Shown piece after piece: positions 40,201 through 53,700 of a stretch of 64,000 nucleotides of DNA. Position numbers and translations under genes: made by a program. Each line of letters starts with the position of its first letter. Positions within the stretch are counted from its first letter, which is position 1. The notes under the pieces are model-generated. The model was not told where the DNA came from. It saw only the letters and a list, made by a program, of their open reading frames with translations, and made no database searches. Source of the stretch: Callipepla californica brunnescens (Eukaryota; Chordata; Aves; Galliformes; Odontophoridae); assembly GCA_023055505.1 (NCBI GenBank), contig JALIRH010000013.1, positions 5,580,001 to 5,644,000 of the forward strand, written 5' to 3'.

Positions 40201-43200
40201 GACACATCTTGGAGAATAGAGTAATTTTTCTGCGTATCCACAGCCTGATTTATTTTTATTTAAATGTTTTTTTGTTGAGAGTAGAGGAGAGGAAAAAGCG
40301 TGTGTAAATATGTTGTATCAGGGGAAAAAACAATCATTTAATGCCTTTCAAAGCTTCCCTTACTCCTGTTATTTCAGTGGTTGGATATTCTGTTACGTGA
40401 TGTTGGCAGTTGTGTTATTTCTCCATATGTGTACACAGTATGCAGCATAATAACACTTAATACAGGGCAGTAAGTCCCAAATTGTTTTATGTATTTCATC
40501 ATCGATTAAGAAAGGCTTACCTCTCTTTTTGTAGTAGCATTTGATATATTTTGAAATAAAGTGCCACTTCTCCAAAATTTCTGACCTAAAACCCCTGATG
40601 ATAAAGTGTACACTCGACATCATAGCAATGCATTTCTCATCTCCTGACAGCTTGTGAAAGAGTAGTGTTGAGAAGAAGACCTCGAAATCTTACCTAAGAT
40701 TCTGTTGTTGTTTCTTAAATTGTATTTGAAGTGTTCACGTGCCAAGTTTCAATTGTTTTTGAGTGTTGCAAAGTGAATCTGGCAGTGGGTGGCAGTCCCT
40801 TCAGCATACGAGTGTTGTACAAGTATGATGTAATGAAACTGTATTTCATTCTGTCTTGCAAATAAATGTCCCAGATAGATTTATAGAATTCATGACTCAA
40901 AATGCGACTGCTGTACTGCAATGACCATGATAGAAGATGTTCCTAAAGCAATTATCTTTTTGTTTGTGATTTAGATGGATGGTTACAAACAAAGTCAGGA
41001 TACATGTCTAAATGACACCAATAAATTTAAAGAATGAATGAGTACTACAGATAATACCCCTTTGTTTTTTCATATTTACATATTGAAATGCCTATTGTTA
41101 AGTGTCAGAATCTGAACATTTGGCATGGAAGTATCAAGTCCTATTTGCTGCATGTGTTTCTTGCACTGATTAGGCATTTGAAGGCTGTTTTCTTTAGAAA
41201 ACAAATGAAATTTTAAAAATAGACAAAATATTTATCTGGAAAAATAATAATACTGAAGCTTGAATCGAGGTACAAACATGTCCTTGCTCTTCTATATGCT
41301 ACAGTCAAAAGGCATTTGAAGCCTTTTAAAATGCTCTGTCGAACAGCAGGATGTGTCAAATGGTCTGAAGGAAAAAACAATGAGATGTGCCTTTATGACG
41401 AGATAGCCAACGTACTGCTAGGAGAGGGGAGCAGATTCAGGTGTCATGTAGGTGGAATTAACTCAAGATGGCCTTAGAGCAATGCTTATTTGTTGCAACT
41501 TAGAAGTGGATTAGGTCTTCATCCTCCTCCTTCCTTTCCTATCCTTACATATATATGTGTGTATGTACACAGTGCGTATTTATGTAAAAGAGAAAATGTA
41601 GCCCAGACAATGAATGAAAAGCAGATCTGTACAAGTGAGTCACTTGTTTAGAATCATTCCGTATGAAGAATCACTGTGTACAATCAAGTGAAGCAGCTGA
41701 CCTAGCTGTGTAAACCTAGCTCATGGTTTTGTTAAAATCATATTGTACCAAAGTGTAAAAAGCGAAAGACATATTTTCAATGATTGAAAGTACAGAAAAT
41801 TGATTAAATCTTTTAGTGTCTAAATGTATAATCCTTGAAGTAGTTAATGATTTAAGAGCACAGCTCAACTGATTGTTTAGCATACCCAGTGTATTAAACT
41901 CAGAATGATAACCCTGATGTTTCTCCTTGGATGAAGGAAAACATGTGAATCAACATTGATGATGTTAGCATTTCTCATTCTAAAACGAACCTCTTACCTG
42001 GGAATACTAAGGCAGGTTTAGTCAATTGTTTGCTCAGCTATAAAGAGGCCGCTTTTCTTCCAGAAATGTGAACTAGAGTTACCTGCACCATTTGTAGATG
42101 TACCCAGGTCCTCCCTGTGCAGCAATGTGAAACTGACTCAGAGCAGCTCAGTGCAAAAAAACAAAATGACTAATCTCTTTGTAGAACTGGGGCTTTGCAA
42201 CTTTGCTCTGAGTCATGATGACACTTACAAGTGCCTAGACTTCAGAAATAAACAGATTTAAACTGAGCACTTGTTTTCAAAACAGCTTGCTCCTGATCCT
42301 TCTGTCAGGATGACCTTGGTAATGCTATTTTAACACCAAAGTGCTGCTGATACGCAAGGTAGCTTAAAATCCCTGGAAGACTATCGAAGGGGAGTTTGAG
42401 CAGTTAGGCAAAATGAGGAAAGGAAGAAGACAAAGCTGTCCTCTCCATTTAAAAACACATAATGAGTGAGAGCAATCAGTTGTCCAGTGGCAAGGTTACA
42501 ATCAAGAGCTGGAACTGATGGAATTAGAATGTGGAAGGGAGAGGTAAGGGAGATGTTTTAATGATTCGCCTGTTCTCGACACATTGTAGCCACCCTTCAT
42601 TAGTTCTTGGCATTCTCAAAGATTTAATAGATGACTAAGATGAACTTCAGTAATATTAATCCTATGTTTTTCGGCAGATCTCTCTCTTTGTGTTAAAACT
42701 ACGTGTTCCTCTGTCTGCATGGTGACACCCAATACCTAAAGGGTGAATATTGATACCAGCTGAGCTGGAGTCTCTTCTGAACATGACTGGTTTCTTCTAT
42801 CACCTCCAAGTTATAGGAGCAGATCCTGCTTTCAGGGGCACTATAATATAAATTTGGAGAAGCAAATCTGAAGTTAATGATCTGCAAATTAAGTATGGAA
42901 ATAATGAGTTACTCTTGACAGCTCTTGTATAACTATGAGCAGTATTTGTCCCTACGTATTTATTTCAAGACCATAAAATATATTATAACCATTTTGAAAT
43001 CTTTACTAGAATCAGTCTGGGCATGTCTGTGCAGACCAACCCAAGTTTTTCTGCCCTTAGTCCAAGATAGCCAATGAACTGTCTGTTACTCAAAGCTGTA
43101 CAGCACGTTAATGTGCTGTCACAGAGCTTACAAACCCTATGGGGTATCTGAAGGCTGCACAGCTATGTTACCACGGTAGCATGCTCAGACTAAGAAGTCC

Positions 43201-43699
43201 AAGCATGCAATGAGACCAGTTAACCTTTGTAGTTTCTGTGACCAAAGCTGCTTTACTTTGGTATGCCAGCAGCGCGAGTTCAGGTCTGCTGGCACTGACT
43301 GTTCAGCATTGCCAAGTGTCCACACGCAAGGTACCCTCACTGGGGAACAAATATTACAGGACAGAAATGACACTCGATATATAAATTAATGGATTTTGTC
43401 ATTAGAAAATCATCAGTTTTACTGAATAAGTTGAGGTGGTAATTTTGTTGATTACATATCTACTACTAGATTTCTGATATTAAAATATTTATAACAAAAA
43501 GATTGTAGAAATGGCATCTCAGTGTCCCATTTTAAGCAACTGTTATTGCAGTAATGGTGAAAAAAGTAAATAACTCTGGAAATGAGTGATGCCGAATGTC
43601 TAATTTGAGTCACAAAATCAGCAAGAGGCAACACGTTAATCACTTTAACATTAAGAAAGCCAATAAGCATGTTAGTTGAACTCAAGCTTTTGTGCTTGA
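34291..43699. other. Gene desert, nothing coding recognised
   Basis: AT-rich DNA with a T/G-biased + strand, short homopolymers (A15 at 35053-35067) and only short frames without family resemblance. No RNA gene or transposon recognised. Confidence 0.6.
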
Positions 43700-43905
43700 G
43701 GTAGGATCATGTTATATCTCAGAAACTAAACAGAGTTGGGCCTCGTTTGTACTTGAATGGGAGATGTGTGAGAAAAATCCATTGTATTACAAGAAAGGAT
43801 GTTGGTGCTCTAATAGCATCATCATAGCTGAGTCAGTACTGAGTATAACACCAGTATGGTGTTAAGGATATCGTTAGGATTGGATGCCACATTCACTCAG
43901 TGGTT
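43700..43905 (+). repeat. AmnSINE1-like SINE with 5S rRNA-derived head
   Basis: Positions 43705-43764 align without gaps to the vertebrate 5S rRNA internal-promoter region (GATCTCGTCTGATCTC...ACTTGGATGGGAGA), about 47 of 60 bases by hand, mostly transition differences. Box-C-like TACTTGAATGGGAGA is clear. The following sequence (GATGTTGGTGCTC, CTGAGTCAGTACTGAG, CCAGTATGGTGTTAAGGAT) resembles the body of AmnSINE1 as I remember it. A 5S gene would stop after about 120 bp and keep its ends, so this is a SINE, not an rRNA gene. Confidence 0.75.
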
Positions 43906-44196
43906 GGGCTTAAATTATTTTTGTGGCATTACGTGTAGGAAAGTATTTTGTCTTGCATTTACATCAGAATTCCGATGACAACTATGGAAAACACATGCAA
44001 AGTCCAACAGTGGGATGCAACATTAGAATGGTATAAATACACTTTAGTTATTAGTTACTCGAGACTTTTTTTTTTGCCTTCTGTGTAAGTAAGTGGACAC
44101 GATCATTATTACAGTTTCTCTGTCTTGTTTCTTAGTTGCTCCTGTACAATGGGAAGAAAATTTGCCAAAAGAAGTACATGTTTGTTTACTTGACTG

Positions 44197-44361
44197 TGAG
44201 GATGAAGAGCAGGCTGCCCAGGGAAGCTGTGGCTGCCTCATCACTGGAGGTGATCAAGGCCCTGGGCAGCCTGATGGGGTGGGAGGTGACCCTGAACATG
44301 GCATGGTTTTGAACTGGATGATCTGTAAGGTCTTTCCAATCCAAACCATTCTATCATTATG
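44197..44361 (+). repeat. CR1 LINE 3'-end fragment
   Basis: GGCTGCCCAGGGAAGCTGTG, then CACTGGAGGTGATCAAGG, CCCTGGGCAGCCTGATGGGG and GAACTGGATGATCTGTAAGG end in CCAAACCATTCTATCATTATG. This is the typical chicken CR1 3' end, + orientation. Confidence 0.93.
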
Positions 44362-47264
44362 TTCTCTGCACAAAACAAATACATAAAACAAATTTTAAGA
44401 TTGTGTTGCAGTGATGAGTAAGTACAGATAACAAAGGAGATTGCTACAGGCTGCTTGCATTTGCACAAGCAAAGCTAAAATATGCAGTTAATTGTATCTG
44501 TGCTCAAACTTCTTGTAAAAAACTATTACATTTATTTGGTAAATGTGCTTGATTATTCATCCAAATTAATGTATATTTTTACTGTTTACGAAGTAAACTA
44601 TTCCTTTGTCTTCAACCCATTATAAAAATGAAGAACTGCTGCTGAAGGAACCAACACTGAGTGGCACAAGCACTGCTACTTTACAAGTGGGTACAACCTT
44701 AAATGAGAGGTTAAGGTAAAGTCCTTTGCTTGTGCATGATAGCTGATTTTTTCTTCTATAGGCTGTGGAAAGAGAACTCCATGTTATAATTTCAGGAGCA
44801 AAAAGGGAGGCAAAGTGAGCTTACGCTGCAAAGAAGTCCTTATGGTATGTCAGAAAATACAAATGTACTTCATTCCCTTTCTCTGAAACAAAGTTCTGTT
44901 CTTGGCTGTGTAGTAAAGAGCACCTTTGTAGACAGTAAGAGCACTGAAGACAGGGAAGGTTGATTGAGTGTAATTATAAATTATACACAGTATTTGTATC
45001 TTAGAATTCGGTGTTTGTGTCATTATGTCATTTGCCTTATGTCTGAACTATGGTGTTTTCAAGTAAATACAGTTCTGTGTGAAATGATTTACTGATTATT
45101 CAGAAATATTTCCTCTGTAGCATTATTGTTTAACAAACTTCAAAATGGTTGAATATCAAAGAGTTGAAGGCCAGTGGTGTCTATAGTTGCATAGCTAAAA
45201 CTCAGAAATAACTTCGTTCAGAATTAAAGAACAGGTAACAAAGACTGTAAGTTTCTGATTCAAAATACAGTAGGGAAAGCCTACTGACCCTCTGCTAAGG
45301 TCAGCATTTTTCACAACTGGTTTTTTGTTTTGTTTTGTTTTTTTAAGTTTTTTATGCTCATGGATGTATGTGATCTGAATTTGCTTGTGTAAATTCTTCA
45401 TGCAAAGCTCAGTGCATTTTATTTCCATACCTTTTGATAAGCTTTCAGGGTATAGAATGCTAAAATCATGGTTTATGGTATATCTGTGTGAATTGAAATT
45501 TTGCTTGTGCCTATACAACAATCAGTGCTTAAAAAAATTAAGATGAAATCATTGAAAATGGCATTTTTTGAAGACTCGTTTAGAATTAAAAAATAGTCAA
45601 ATTTGGGTAAGTTGTCATTATCTTTCAGTGTTCCCACGTGCTTAGGATTTCATTTGAAGGGAATGCAGAGTGTTAGAGCCTGCCTGTACAAGCAGAAGCA
45701 AGTGAGAGTGCTGAAGATTTAATACATTTCTGTAAATTTTAAAATATCTAATACAGCCTCTGGATTGCCAGTAAGGGCAGGAATTTGGCCCCTTGCTAGT
45801 GCCCTTAATGAGGGAGACTCTTGTTGTGAAGATGAGCTGACCAAAAGGTAGTAGAGTGCACTGGTGATTCAACACAACTGTTCTGGCTTGTTTTTTAAAT
45901 ATTTGCAAGGAGTTCACCGATGATTAGCTGACACCCAAGAATGAGACTTCAGAAATTTATTGTTTAAGAGAATCCTTAGCTTTTGACTCACACACAAAAA
46001 CAAGGTTTTAAATGAATGACAGAGGGGCACTGAGTTCATGAGTCGATGTGTTGGGTTGGAATGCAGCCAGCTGTATTCATACAACTGGTCTTCTGTAGAC
46101 AATTAACATCAATGGTTAAACTAAGATCAACTAAAATCAATATAAACTCAACTGTAGCTAGAAACTAAACTGAGATTGATACAAATAGGTGAACTAAACA
46201 AAGACGCCTGGTTTCTAATTTCCTCTTAGATACTCTGCAAATAAAGACAAAGCTAATTTTGTGAATGTATGCATATCTTCTGTTAGGGAGATCCCATCTT
46301 GTCTGCTGTGGATGTATGGAGAACATGGCACGTACCTTAAATTCACTTCATAAGGTGTACTATGCTCAACTTATACAGTACAGGGTCATAGAATCAGTCC
46401 CTCCAAAATCCTGAAATACAGTCTAATACCAATTGCTTTTTCAAGAATGCCATCTGTATCAAATCACTTTTAGCCTAAAACGAACTGAGTAAGCATGAGT
46501 GATTTAGTGCCAATTGGTAGAAAATATATTTTGAATCTCGTATTTATCTTGCATTGAATCATTAACATGAAAAAAATTGCTGTACTGAGAATTTTATAAT
46601 TGATAAAATTCAACATATTCATGTCTACTACAAGGGGAAAACTGAACTTTTTTACAAAAAGAGGATACAGTCACAATAATATACTGTTGTCTATACTCCA
46701 ACCTATTGGCATGAAATTGTTTCCCTTCTCATGTAACCTACTGACTTCACAGGTATTACTTATTCTATTACAGAGGCAAATGATGTTTACCATGAAAATC
46801 TTTAGGTCATGTTCAGTTGCACACTTTCAGCAATATTTTAACAAACTACTTTTTAGAACTGCACGTAAATAACATTTTCTTAACTTAAAACAGTGTTATA
46901 TATGTTTCTTAAAATACTTCTTCCTTTTTTCCTTGCTAAAATCTTTGTAACTAAACTCTGGGCACTGTTGTCAGTTTTGAAAATTAAAATACTTCATGGG
47001 TATATTTATCATTAATTGAACTCACAAGGGAAGAAAGAAAGGACCTGATAACTTCTTCTTGCATGTCTTTTCTAGAAATGGAAAGTAACTTTTATCCATG
47101 AAGTTATGATTCCAGAACCTGGCATTCATCTTTCCTGCTTTCTCTTGCTTCCACGTGAATTTAGCACCAGCAGTAGGACTGAATAAATCAATCTTTTTAT
47201 TTACAAGGCCTGATATGTCTTGAATAGTCAGTCACAATTCTTTGCTCTACATCAGCTCTAATTC
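44362..47264. other. Gene desert, nothing recognised
   Basis: AT-rich; the + strand stays T-rich (for example 45001-45060). No supported feature. Confidence 0.6.
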
Positions 47265-47345
47265 TGTAGTTTATGATCTCCCATCCAAGTGCTAACTCAG
47301 ATTGGTGGTGTGTAGTTTGAGTGCTTTCAGTCTGTGTGGGTAGCC
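47265..47345 (-). repeat. Second 5S-headed (AmnSINE1-like) fragment
   Basis: The - strand reads CTGAGTTAGCACTTGGATGG then GAGAT (47300-47276), against 5S rRNA CTGGTTAGTACTTGGATGG-GAGAC: one insertion and three substitutions. The flanks match 5S poorly. It is a truncated, older or more diverged copy, opposite in orientation to the copy at 43.7 kb. Confidence 0.5.
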
Positions 47346-50300
47346 TAGCAGGAGAGCAGATGCATGCACTCGATAATGCTAGATAGACTGCTTTGCTCGC
47401 AGTGATTTCAGTTGTATCAGTGTGTATAGAATGCAGTTATAAATTCCAAAAGGAAAATGTGTCCATGGATGGAGTTCTTAAGAATGATGTTTTAGAAAAG
47501 ATCCTTTGCGTTTGGATGAATAATACTTATGCCTACAATGTGCTGAAATACTGCATAGAGCAAACAATGATTCATTCCCTTCTAGTACATCTTTTCTTAA
47601 ATAAGATGATTCATATCAATACTTCCTTAGAGGAATGCACTGTTTTTATTTGTTGCTGAAACCAGACTGCAAGACCCAACAGAACTTCTCCGTTTCTCTC
47701 TAAAGAAGCTTCCATGGGATTTTTTTTTTATTGTTGGATAGCATACACAAGTTGACAAAAATTAAAGTACAAGTCTGTTTTAGATTCTCAACTGACAGAA
47801 ACAGCTTTCCATCAGTAAAGCTGTGCTACTGAACCAAGGATAAACAAGTTCTGTGAGTTGGGCTTGAGAGACTGAAAAACAAGACCTTCTCACAAGTGCA
47901 AGCCTTGGCTTTATGGAACAGAAACACTGAAAACCTTTTGTTTGTCTGTTAGTGTCCTACCATAGTTAAAACAACAATCAAATTCCTCAGCGCCTCATCA
48001 CTTGTTGGTACAAGACTAAGTTGCAGTGCACTCCAAAGGCTAGATGAGGTACTGGGTCTGTGACTTTTAATCTAGAAATATGGTTAATGGGAACAGCATA
48101 CCTTGTATTCAGTTCTGTATGTACATTTGAACACTATCTGGATAGCAGGTTTATAATCTCAGTTCATAGTATAATGAACTTATGTTCATCTTGCAGATGT
48201 TGAAGAGTGTGTAATGCTCCTTTCAGATCTATTTCCCAACTTGGAGTAATTTTTACTTCGAATTACTGGTGATTGTGTCAAGCAAGAAAATCCTTTCTCT
48301 ACATATAATAAACTATTACTTTAAAAAAAAATTAAAAATCAACAACAACAAAAAGTCCAAAACCAAACAAGATCACTCTAAGGACTAGGAAGCAAAGCTA
48401 ACAAAAATCTGCAGGGCCAATTTTGGGAATATGTACTTTCTATCTCCTGTTTATACTGTGAACTTTCCCTATGCAATTCTCTGCTTGCAGTCACGGCATC
48501 TTTAGCCAAGAAAGATTTAAGTGCTGTAAGAAAGGAGATGGGAACAGAGAACTTAGTGCATAATTAGAAAATGTGTTTTTTCCAAGGGAGATGAAGGTCA
48601 TTTATGGTCAAAAATAAAAAATAAAAAAATTGTGAAGTGAGGCTTGGCTTAGATTATACAGATTTGTTGGCCAGAAGATTCTCCTTTGGTATAGCAGCAG
48701 AGACTGGGCCAAGACTTTATACTTGGTAAGCTCTGGAGTTGTAAGACACAATCAAAAGGTTTAATTTCTGTAGCAGGAAATGGGAAAGAAACTTGGAATT
48801 TTACAGTCCTATTTCATGACAGGAAAGAGACTGGGAATGTGGAGGCAGGAGCTGGGGAGGCACAAGCTAGCTATAAGTCTGGCTGTAACACTAGGCTGCC
48901 CCTTGGTCAGTACGCATTGTGGCTTGCTCTTCTTTCAAAAGCAGCCAGGAGTCTCAGCAGAGAAGCAATACTGAGAGAATTTAAAGCCTTGGTTTGTCTT
49001 CTCACCAACTGAAATATTTCCACAGAAGGACCTTAGGGTATACTTGGTGATTTGAGAAGTTTACCTGGCTGTTATGCTTGCCATTCCTGATCCATGAGTA
49101 AACAGAGGGTTTCGAAAACGTTTACTGTGTGCTGTGTAGGGCAGAAAGAGCTCAGGTCCTAAAAACAGTATAGCTATGTTAGCAGATCACTGCTCAGACT
49201 TACTAGGTCAACAGCCTTTGCAAAATAGCTGCACAGCTGCTTTTCCCAGTGTTGTGCTGCGTAAACATTCCCTATAACTTCCAGTTCGAGTGTGGCACGG
49301 GTAGCAGCAGGTAGTGCCCTGCATCCTACTGTGGGCAAACCTTTGACTTTAGGAAATCTTAATTATGTATTAATATGTTGTTGTTAGATCAAAGGCTGTG
49401 ATAGTTCCATTGTAAACTGCCCAGCATTCCTGAGTTATTGTTACAATGGGTAACTTGAGTCATCTTGAACAAGGGTAGGGTTCTGTTTGGTAAATTGCTT
49501 AACGTTGAATTCCCTGACACCTCAGTTAGATTGCTTTTGGCACCTGAACTATCCCCTTAAAACAGGTTTGGATATTTCCATGCTGTGCTTCAGTCAACAG
49601 GTCAGAGGTGCTCTGCCCACTGTACAGTAGGACACCAATTTCATTAAACTATGCTTTGTAACTGAGTAAAATTGGAAAATAAGAGATAGAAAATATACTA
49701 ATTAAATTATATGTGCTCATTTTAAGTTTTTTTTCTAAGAAATTTAATTCAAATAATTCATCTCTTATTCAAGTACACGGTGGTGACTTACGCAAGAGCC
49801 CAGCTGCTGACTGATAAGCAATAGTTACAGCCAAATGAAAGTTTGTCTTGGAAGTTTCTGTTTATGATATGCAAAGAAAGTATAGATCATGTTTCCCTCT
49901 CTAAGGATAGTAATTCTACAGCACTGAAATCCCACAAAAGGCAAATTAGTAGAAACTACTTAAAGAGTACAGTAAGTACACGTGGGAATAAATACTGTTC
50001 AGTGTAAGTCAACACAGCTTTGGCACAAATCTATTGGAATCTCTAAAGTCGCAGCGCAGATGAATGAAACAAAATAAAGTGCTGCAGTTTCCTTTTATTT
50101 CTAAAAGCCAGCACAAATTCACACCGATTGTTCCTACAGAGGTGAAACTGTCAGAGATTAAGAGTGAAAATCCTCACTTGGGTGAATAAATGGTTAAAGG
50201 ACAGAGGAAAAATCAATGAGTGGTTGTCCCAGTGGGTTTTGTAGCTGTAATAGCATGCTGCTTATTGCATGCTGTCCACCTGATTTATTCACATTTCTGA

Positions 50301-50475
50301 GATGGTTTCACATATTTGTGAAAGACAAGTCCTTTCTGAGATTTTGGTTTCTTGGGCTGGGACAGAATTAGACTGCAATTTGGAAAAGGAGCATTACTCA
50401 AACTTTCCATCCTTATATCCGCAGGAGAAACTTTATCAAGCTGTAGCAGTAATGAAAGTATAATAAATAACTACT
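47346..50475. other. Gene desert, nothing recognised
   Basis: Short homopolymer and A/T-rich simple sequence (for example 48320-48350 and 48610-48632). No gene or named repeat seen. Confidence 0.6.
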
Positions 50476-50740
50476 GAATCATACAACAGGTGTGAAGGGA
50501 CCTCAAAAGATTCTCAGGTTCTACATTTTCTGGGACAAAGAAGCCTAGATGAGATTGTCTAGCACCATGTCCGATGGCATCCTGAATGCCTCCAGTGATA
50601 GAGTTCTACCGTGGCCCTGCAGAGCTTGTTCCTGTGAATGAATGTTCTCACTACAAAAAGATTCTTTCTTAAATCAAGATGGTACTTCTCCCAGTGGAAC
50701 CGGTACCCACTGACCGTTCAGTTCCCCATGTGACTCCAAG
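50476..50740 (-). repeat. CR1 LINE fragment, reverse orientation
   Basis: GAATCATACAACAGGTGTGA, GGGACCTCAAAAGATTCTCAGG, then CATCCTGAATGCCTCCAGTG and AAAAAGATTCTTTCTTAAATC follow, diverged, the reverse complement of the CR1 3' end (GGACCTCAAAGATCATCTAG...CACCTCCAGGGATGG...AGAATTTCTTCCTAA). Confidence 0.75.
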
Positions 50741-53700
50741 TGAAGCAAGAGTTTGCTTCAGTTAATCCGATTTTCTTTGTTTTTAATGTTTACTTTTATG
50801 AAACGTATATGGTCAGGCCAACGTAATAGAGGCTTCAAAAGCTCAGCAATAGAAAAGCAACTGAGAGTCAAATGTTAGCTTTACTATGACTGTGATTTCA
50901 GAGCATACTCAAGCACAGATGTAGTTTTTAGTTGTGGATTGAATAGTGCTTTTTCAAAGAAACAGATTTCAAAGACCAACATTCCTTTAAAAATAGCTGA
51001 TACAAGTTTCTGCTGTTTCCAGAATATGATTGTGATTCAGTATTAATTGATTTGGAATCGCACATCCACAATAGAAGACTTTTTGATTAAAATTCTAAAT
51101 TTACTGCGAAGATTCCAAGTAACACTCTAATTTTATTTCAATATCCAGTTGCCATAGGGCTTCAGAAAATGTATGAAAATAGAGAAGATAATCCATGGAG
51201 ACAGGGAAATTGGTAGGCAGCCAGCTCCAGTGCGAACACAAGTGGGTACAAATAAACAAGCTGTATAAGCTGTCTGTGGCAAGCCAGCTTTTGCTGAAGC
51301 CATGCAACGAGGCTGCAGAAGCAGGGCATAGATGAAAATTGTAAAGAATCCAAACAAGCAGGCTGGCTAATCAATTTATGTTCTCTCTCCTTTGTTTCCT
51401 AACGTATTTCACAGATTTACTGTGAAATGAGTTACTCATTAATGTAAAAATATTGGGATTTACAAGATGGTGCATGATTGAAAGGCTGTTGACATTCACA
51501 TAGCAGTACCCTCTACTGAATGGTCTGCTGAGGCTTTTGCTGTTTCAGAAGTCTGTTTAGGAAGCAAGCTGTCCTGATTTAATTATTTGTTCTTTTCCTG
51601 GATTCTGTGCATTATATCTACAATTGTGTAAATTGTTTGCATTCTCCTGATTTTTTTTTTTCTAAGAATCTGCTGTCCTTGGTATAAACACAGATCTGTG
51701 GGAGAGAAATCAAGACAGCTGTCAGCCTGCTAAAGCTAAATGAATAGTCCCCTGTGTGCTTTGACATACCCTCTTTTATAGCATAATCTGAAGCATATCG
51801 ACAGTAACACTGATGGGTTGCATTCCAGAGCGTTTAACAATTTCCCATCTTCCATTTTATGTTTTAGAGAGCCCACTTTCTAACAATAGAAAGAACATTT
51901 TTACAAGTGTGCCATTCTACTGACATTGGTTTTCAAGTATCGGTTTTGCTTGTGTGATCTGAAAGTTGCGTCGAGATCAGTGTGGCCGGCCAAGAAAAAA
52001 GGTGTTTCTCCAACATTTGCTCAAGTTTCTTTTAACTGCATTAATAAACCAAGAGTAAAGTTTAAAGCATTACCTACTGTACAAGAGTATATGAGAAAAT
52101 GCACGCAGCTCTAATTTATGAGCAAAACACTGTGACTTCTATTTATCTAATATGCTTTCTTAAGAAGCAAAAAACCCCTCAACAGAAACAGAAAAAAAGA
52201 AGTCCTTGAAATGTGCAAAATGTTGCAAAAGGTGTTTTCACTGACCCGATTTAAAGAAGGCTGAGAAACATCTCAAGTGCTCGCTGTGAGCTGTGTGTGC
52301 TCCTTCCAATAGCACCAAGTGGCAGAACAAGGCTTGACCTGCAAGCAGGCCACGTAATGCTTTTGACCAGGTGTGCACTCGTTAGCAATAGTCATAAAAC
52401 CATGACAAGTTTAAATTAATTAATTTGAAGTTCTTTTCAGACCCTTTCCAGCCAGCTGTTTGGTGTGGCAGTGTGTTGGTGTGTGAGAGAGGCCACGTCG
52501 GGTGGGGGAAGAGTGTGATTTCCCTTTAAGGTATCTGCACTGTAAACAGCGCTTGGTTCTGCATACTGATTTCAGCAGGCATCCAATGTCAACACTGACA
52601 TTTTCAATCTCTTTCTTTTGTGTCACATTAGTGGAAAGTGACCTGTTTTGTTTGTGGAAGCTCTGGAATCCCGCAGGAGAAGGATCACTCAGCACCATGG
52701 CCATCTGCCAAGTACAACTTGTTCCGAAACACAGTGGCTCTGAGAAGTTGCATTATCAACTGAAACACAATGTCAGCATAGCAGGAGGTTGGTTAGACTG
52801 TTGATTAGCCAAGTTGTTATGACCAGTGTACCCTTTGGAGTACACTGCACCTCTGCTGCAAGGCTCTTACCTTTTCCTCCTCCTTCCTACTAATGTGTTG
52901 TCTCATACTTTGCTTGGAGGTGGCCACTACAGAGCTCAACAGCAGTCCCTCTTATAGTGCTGTAATGTATTCAGCACCTGTGGTGCATGCAGGGAACTGA
53001 GGGCCTGCCTTCCCTCTTTTATGAGGAATAGTTTCTTAGACTGCTAAATTGCTCCAAAGTCATTTCACCTTTGTGATAAGCACTAGAAGTGTAAAAGATG
53101 ACAATTTAAGTTTTAATTTTGTTTCTGGTATCCTATTTATTTAGCCCATGCAATGAAGGCAGAAGTCTTAATATCATCTCATACATCTGATCATAACTCC
53201 ATCTAATCAGCCAGCTGGAAAGAATAAAACAGCTTAGCTAATAAGTGAAGTGGCTCCTGGATTTTGGTAGAATCGATAACGCTGTCCTTTTTTTTTTAGG
53301 TAAATCTTTGCTAGCCCATGTTTCCAAAATAACTGACATGCATTTCTTTTGATATTTGCCATTGACTCCAGTCACAAAATTTGGATCCAGATCTGTATTT
53401 CAGTCTCCTTATTCCTTGTGAAGTTATACATCGGGAACTTTTAGCTATTGTGAAAGTAATGAGGAATTACAAAAATTAAAACCAGATTTAGTTCTGATTA
53501 TTGCAGATTACCCTCACAGGATGCAAGAATGTATTGAAAAAGGACATGGTCCTTCACTGCTGGAAATCTTATTACACAAGCAAATCAGTTATAGAGTGGT
53601 TCAATGAAAACAGAAGACTAGACTTTGGTTTATGAATTTCCTTTTCAGAGCTTTGAGTTTGAAACGGTTTTCAAAAACACTCTTTTGAATCAGCTGCCAG

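Noticed and set aside
43700..43800. Functional 5S rRNA gene
   Set aside because: Only the internal part matches, with about 20 percent differences, and the match continues into SINE body sequence; no terminator T run at the right place.
44093..44386. 97-codon + strand open frame
   Set aside because: Most of it lies within the CR1 3' end, which is non-coding.
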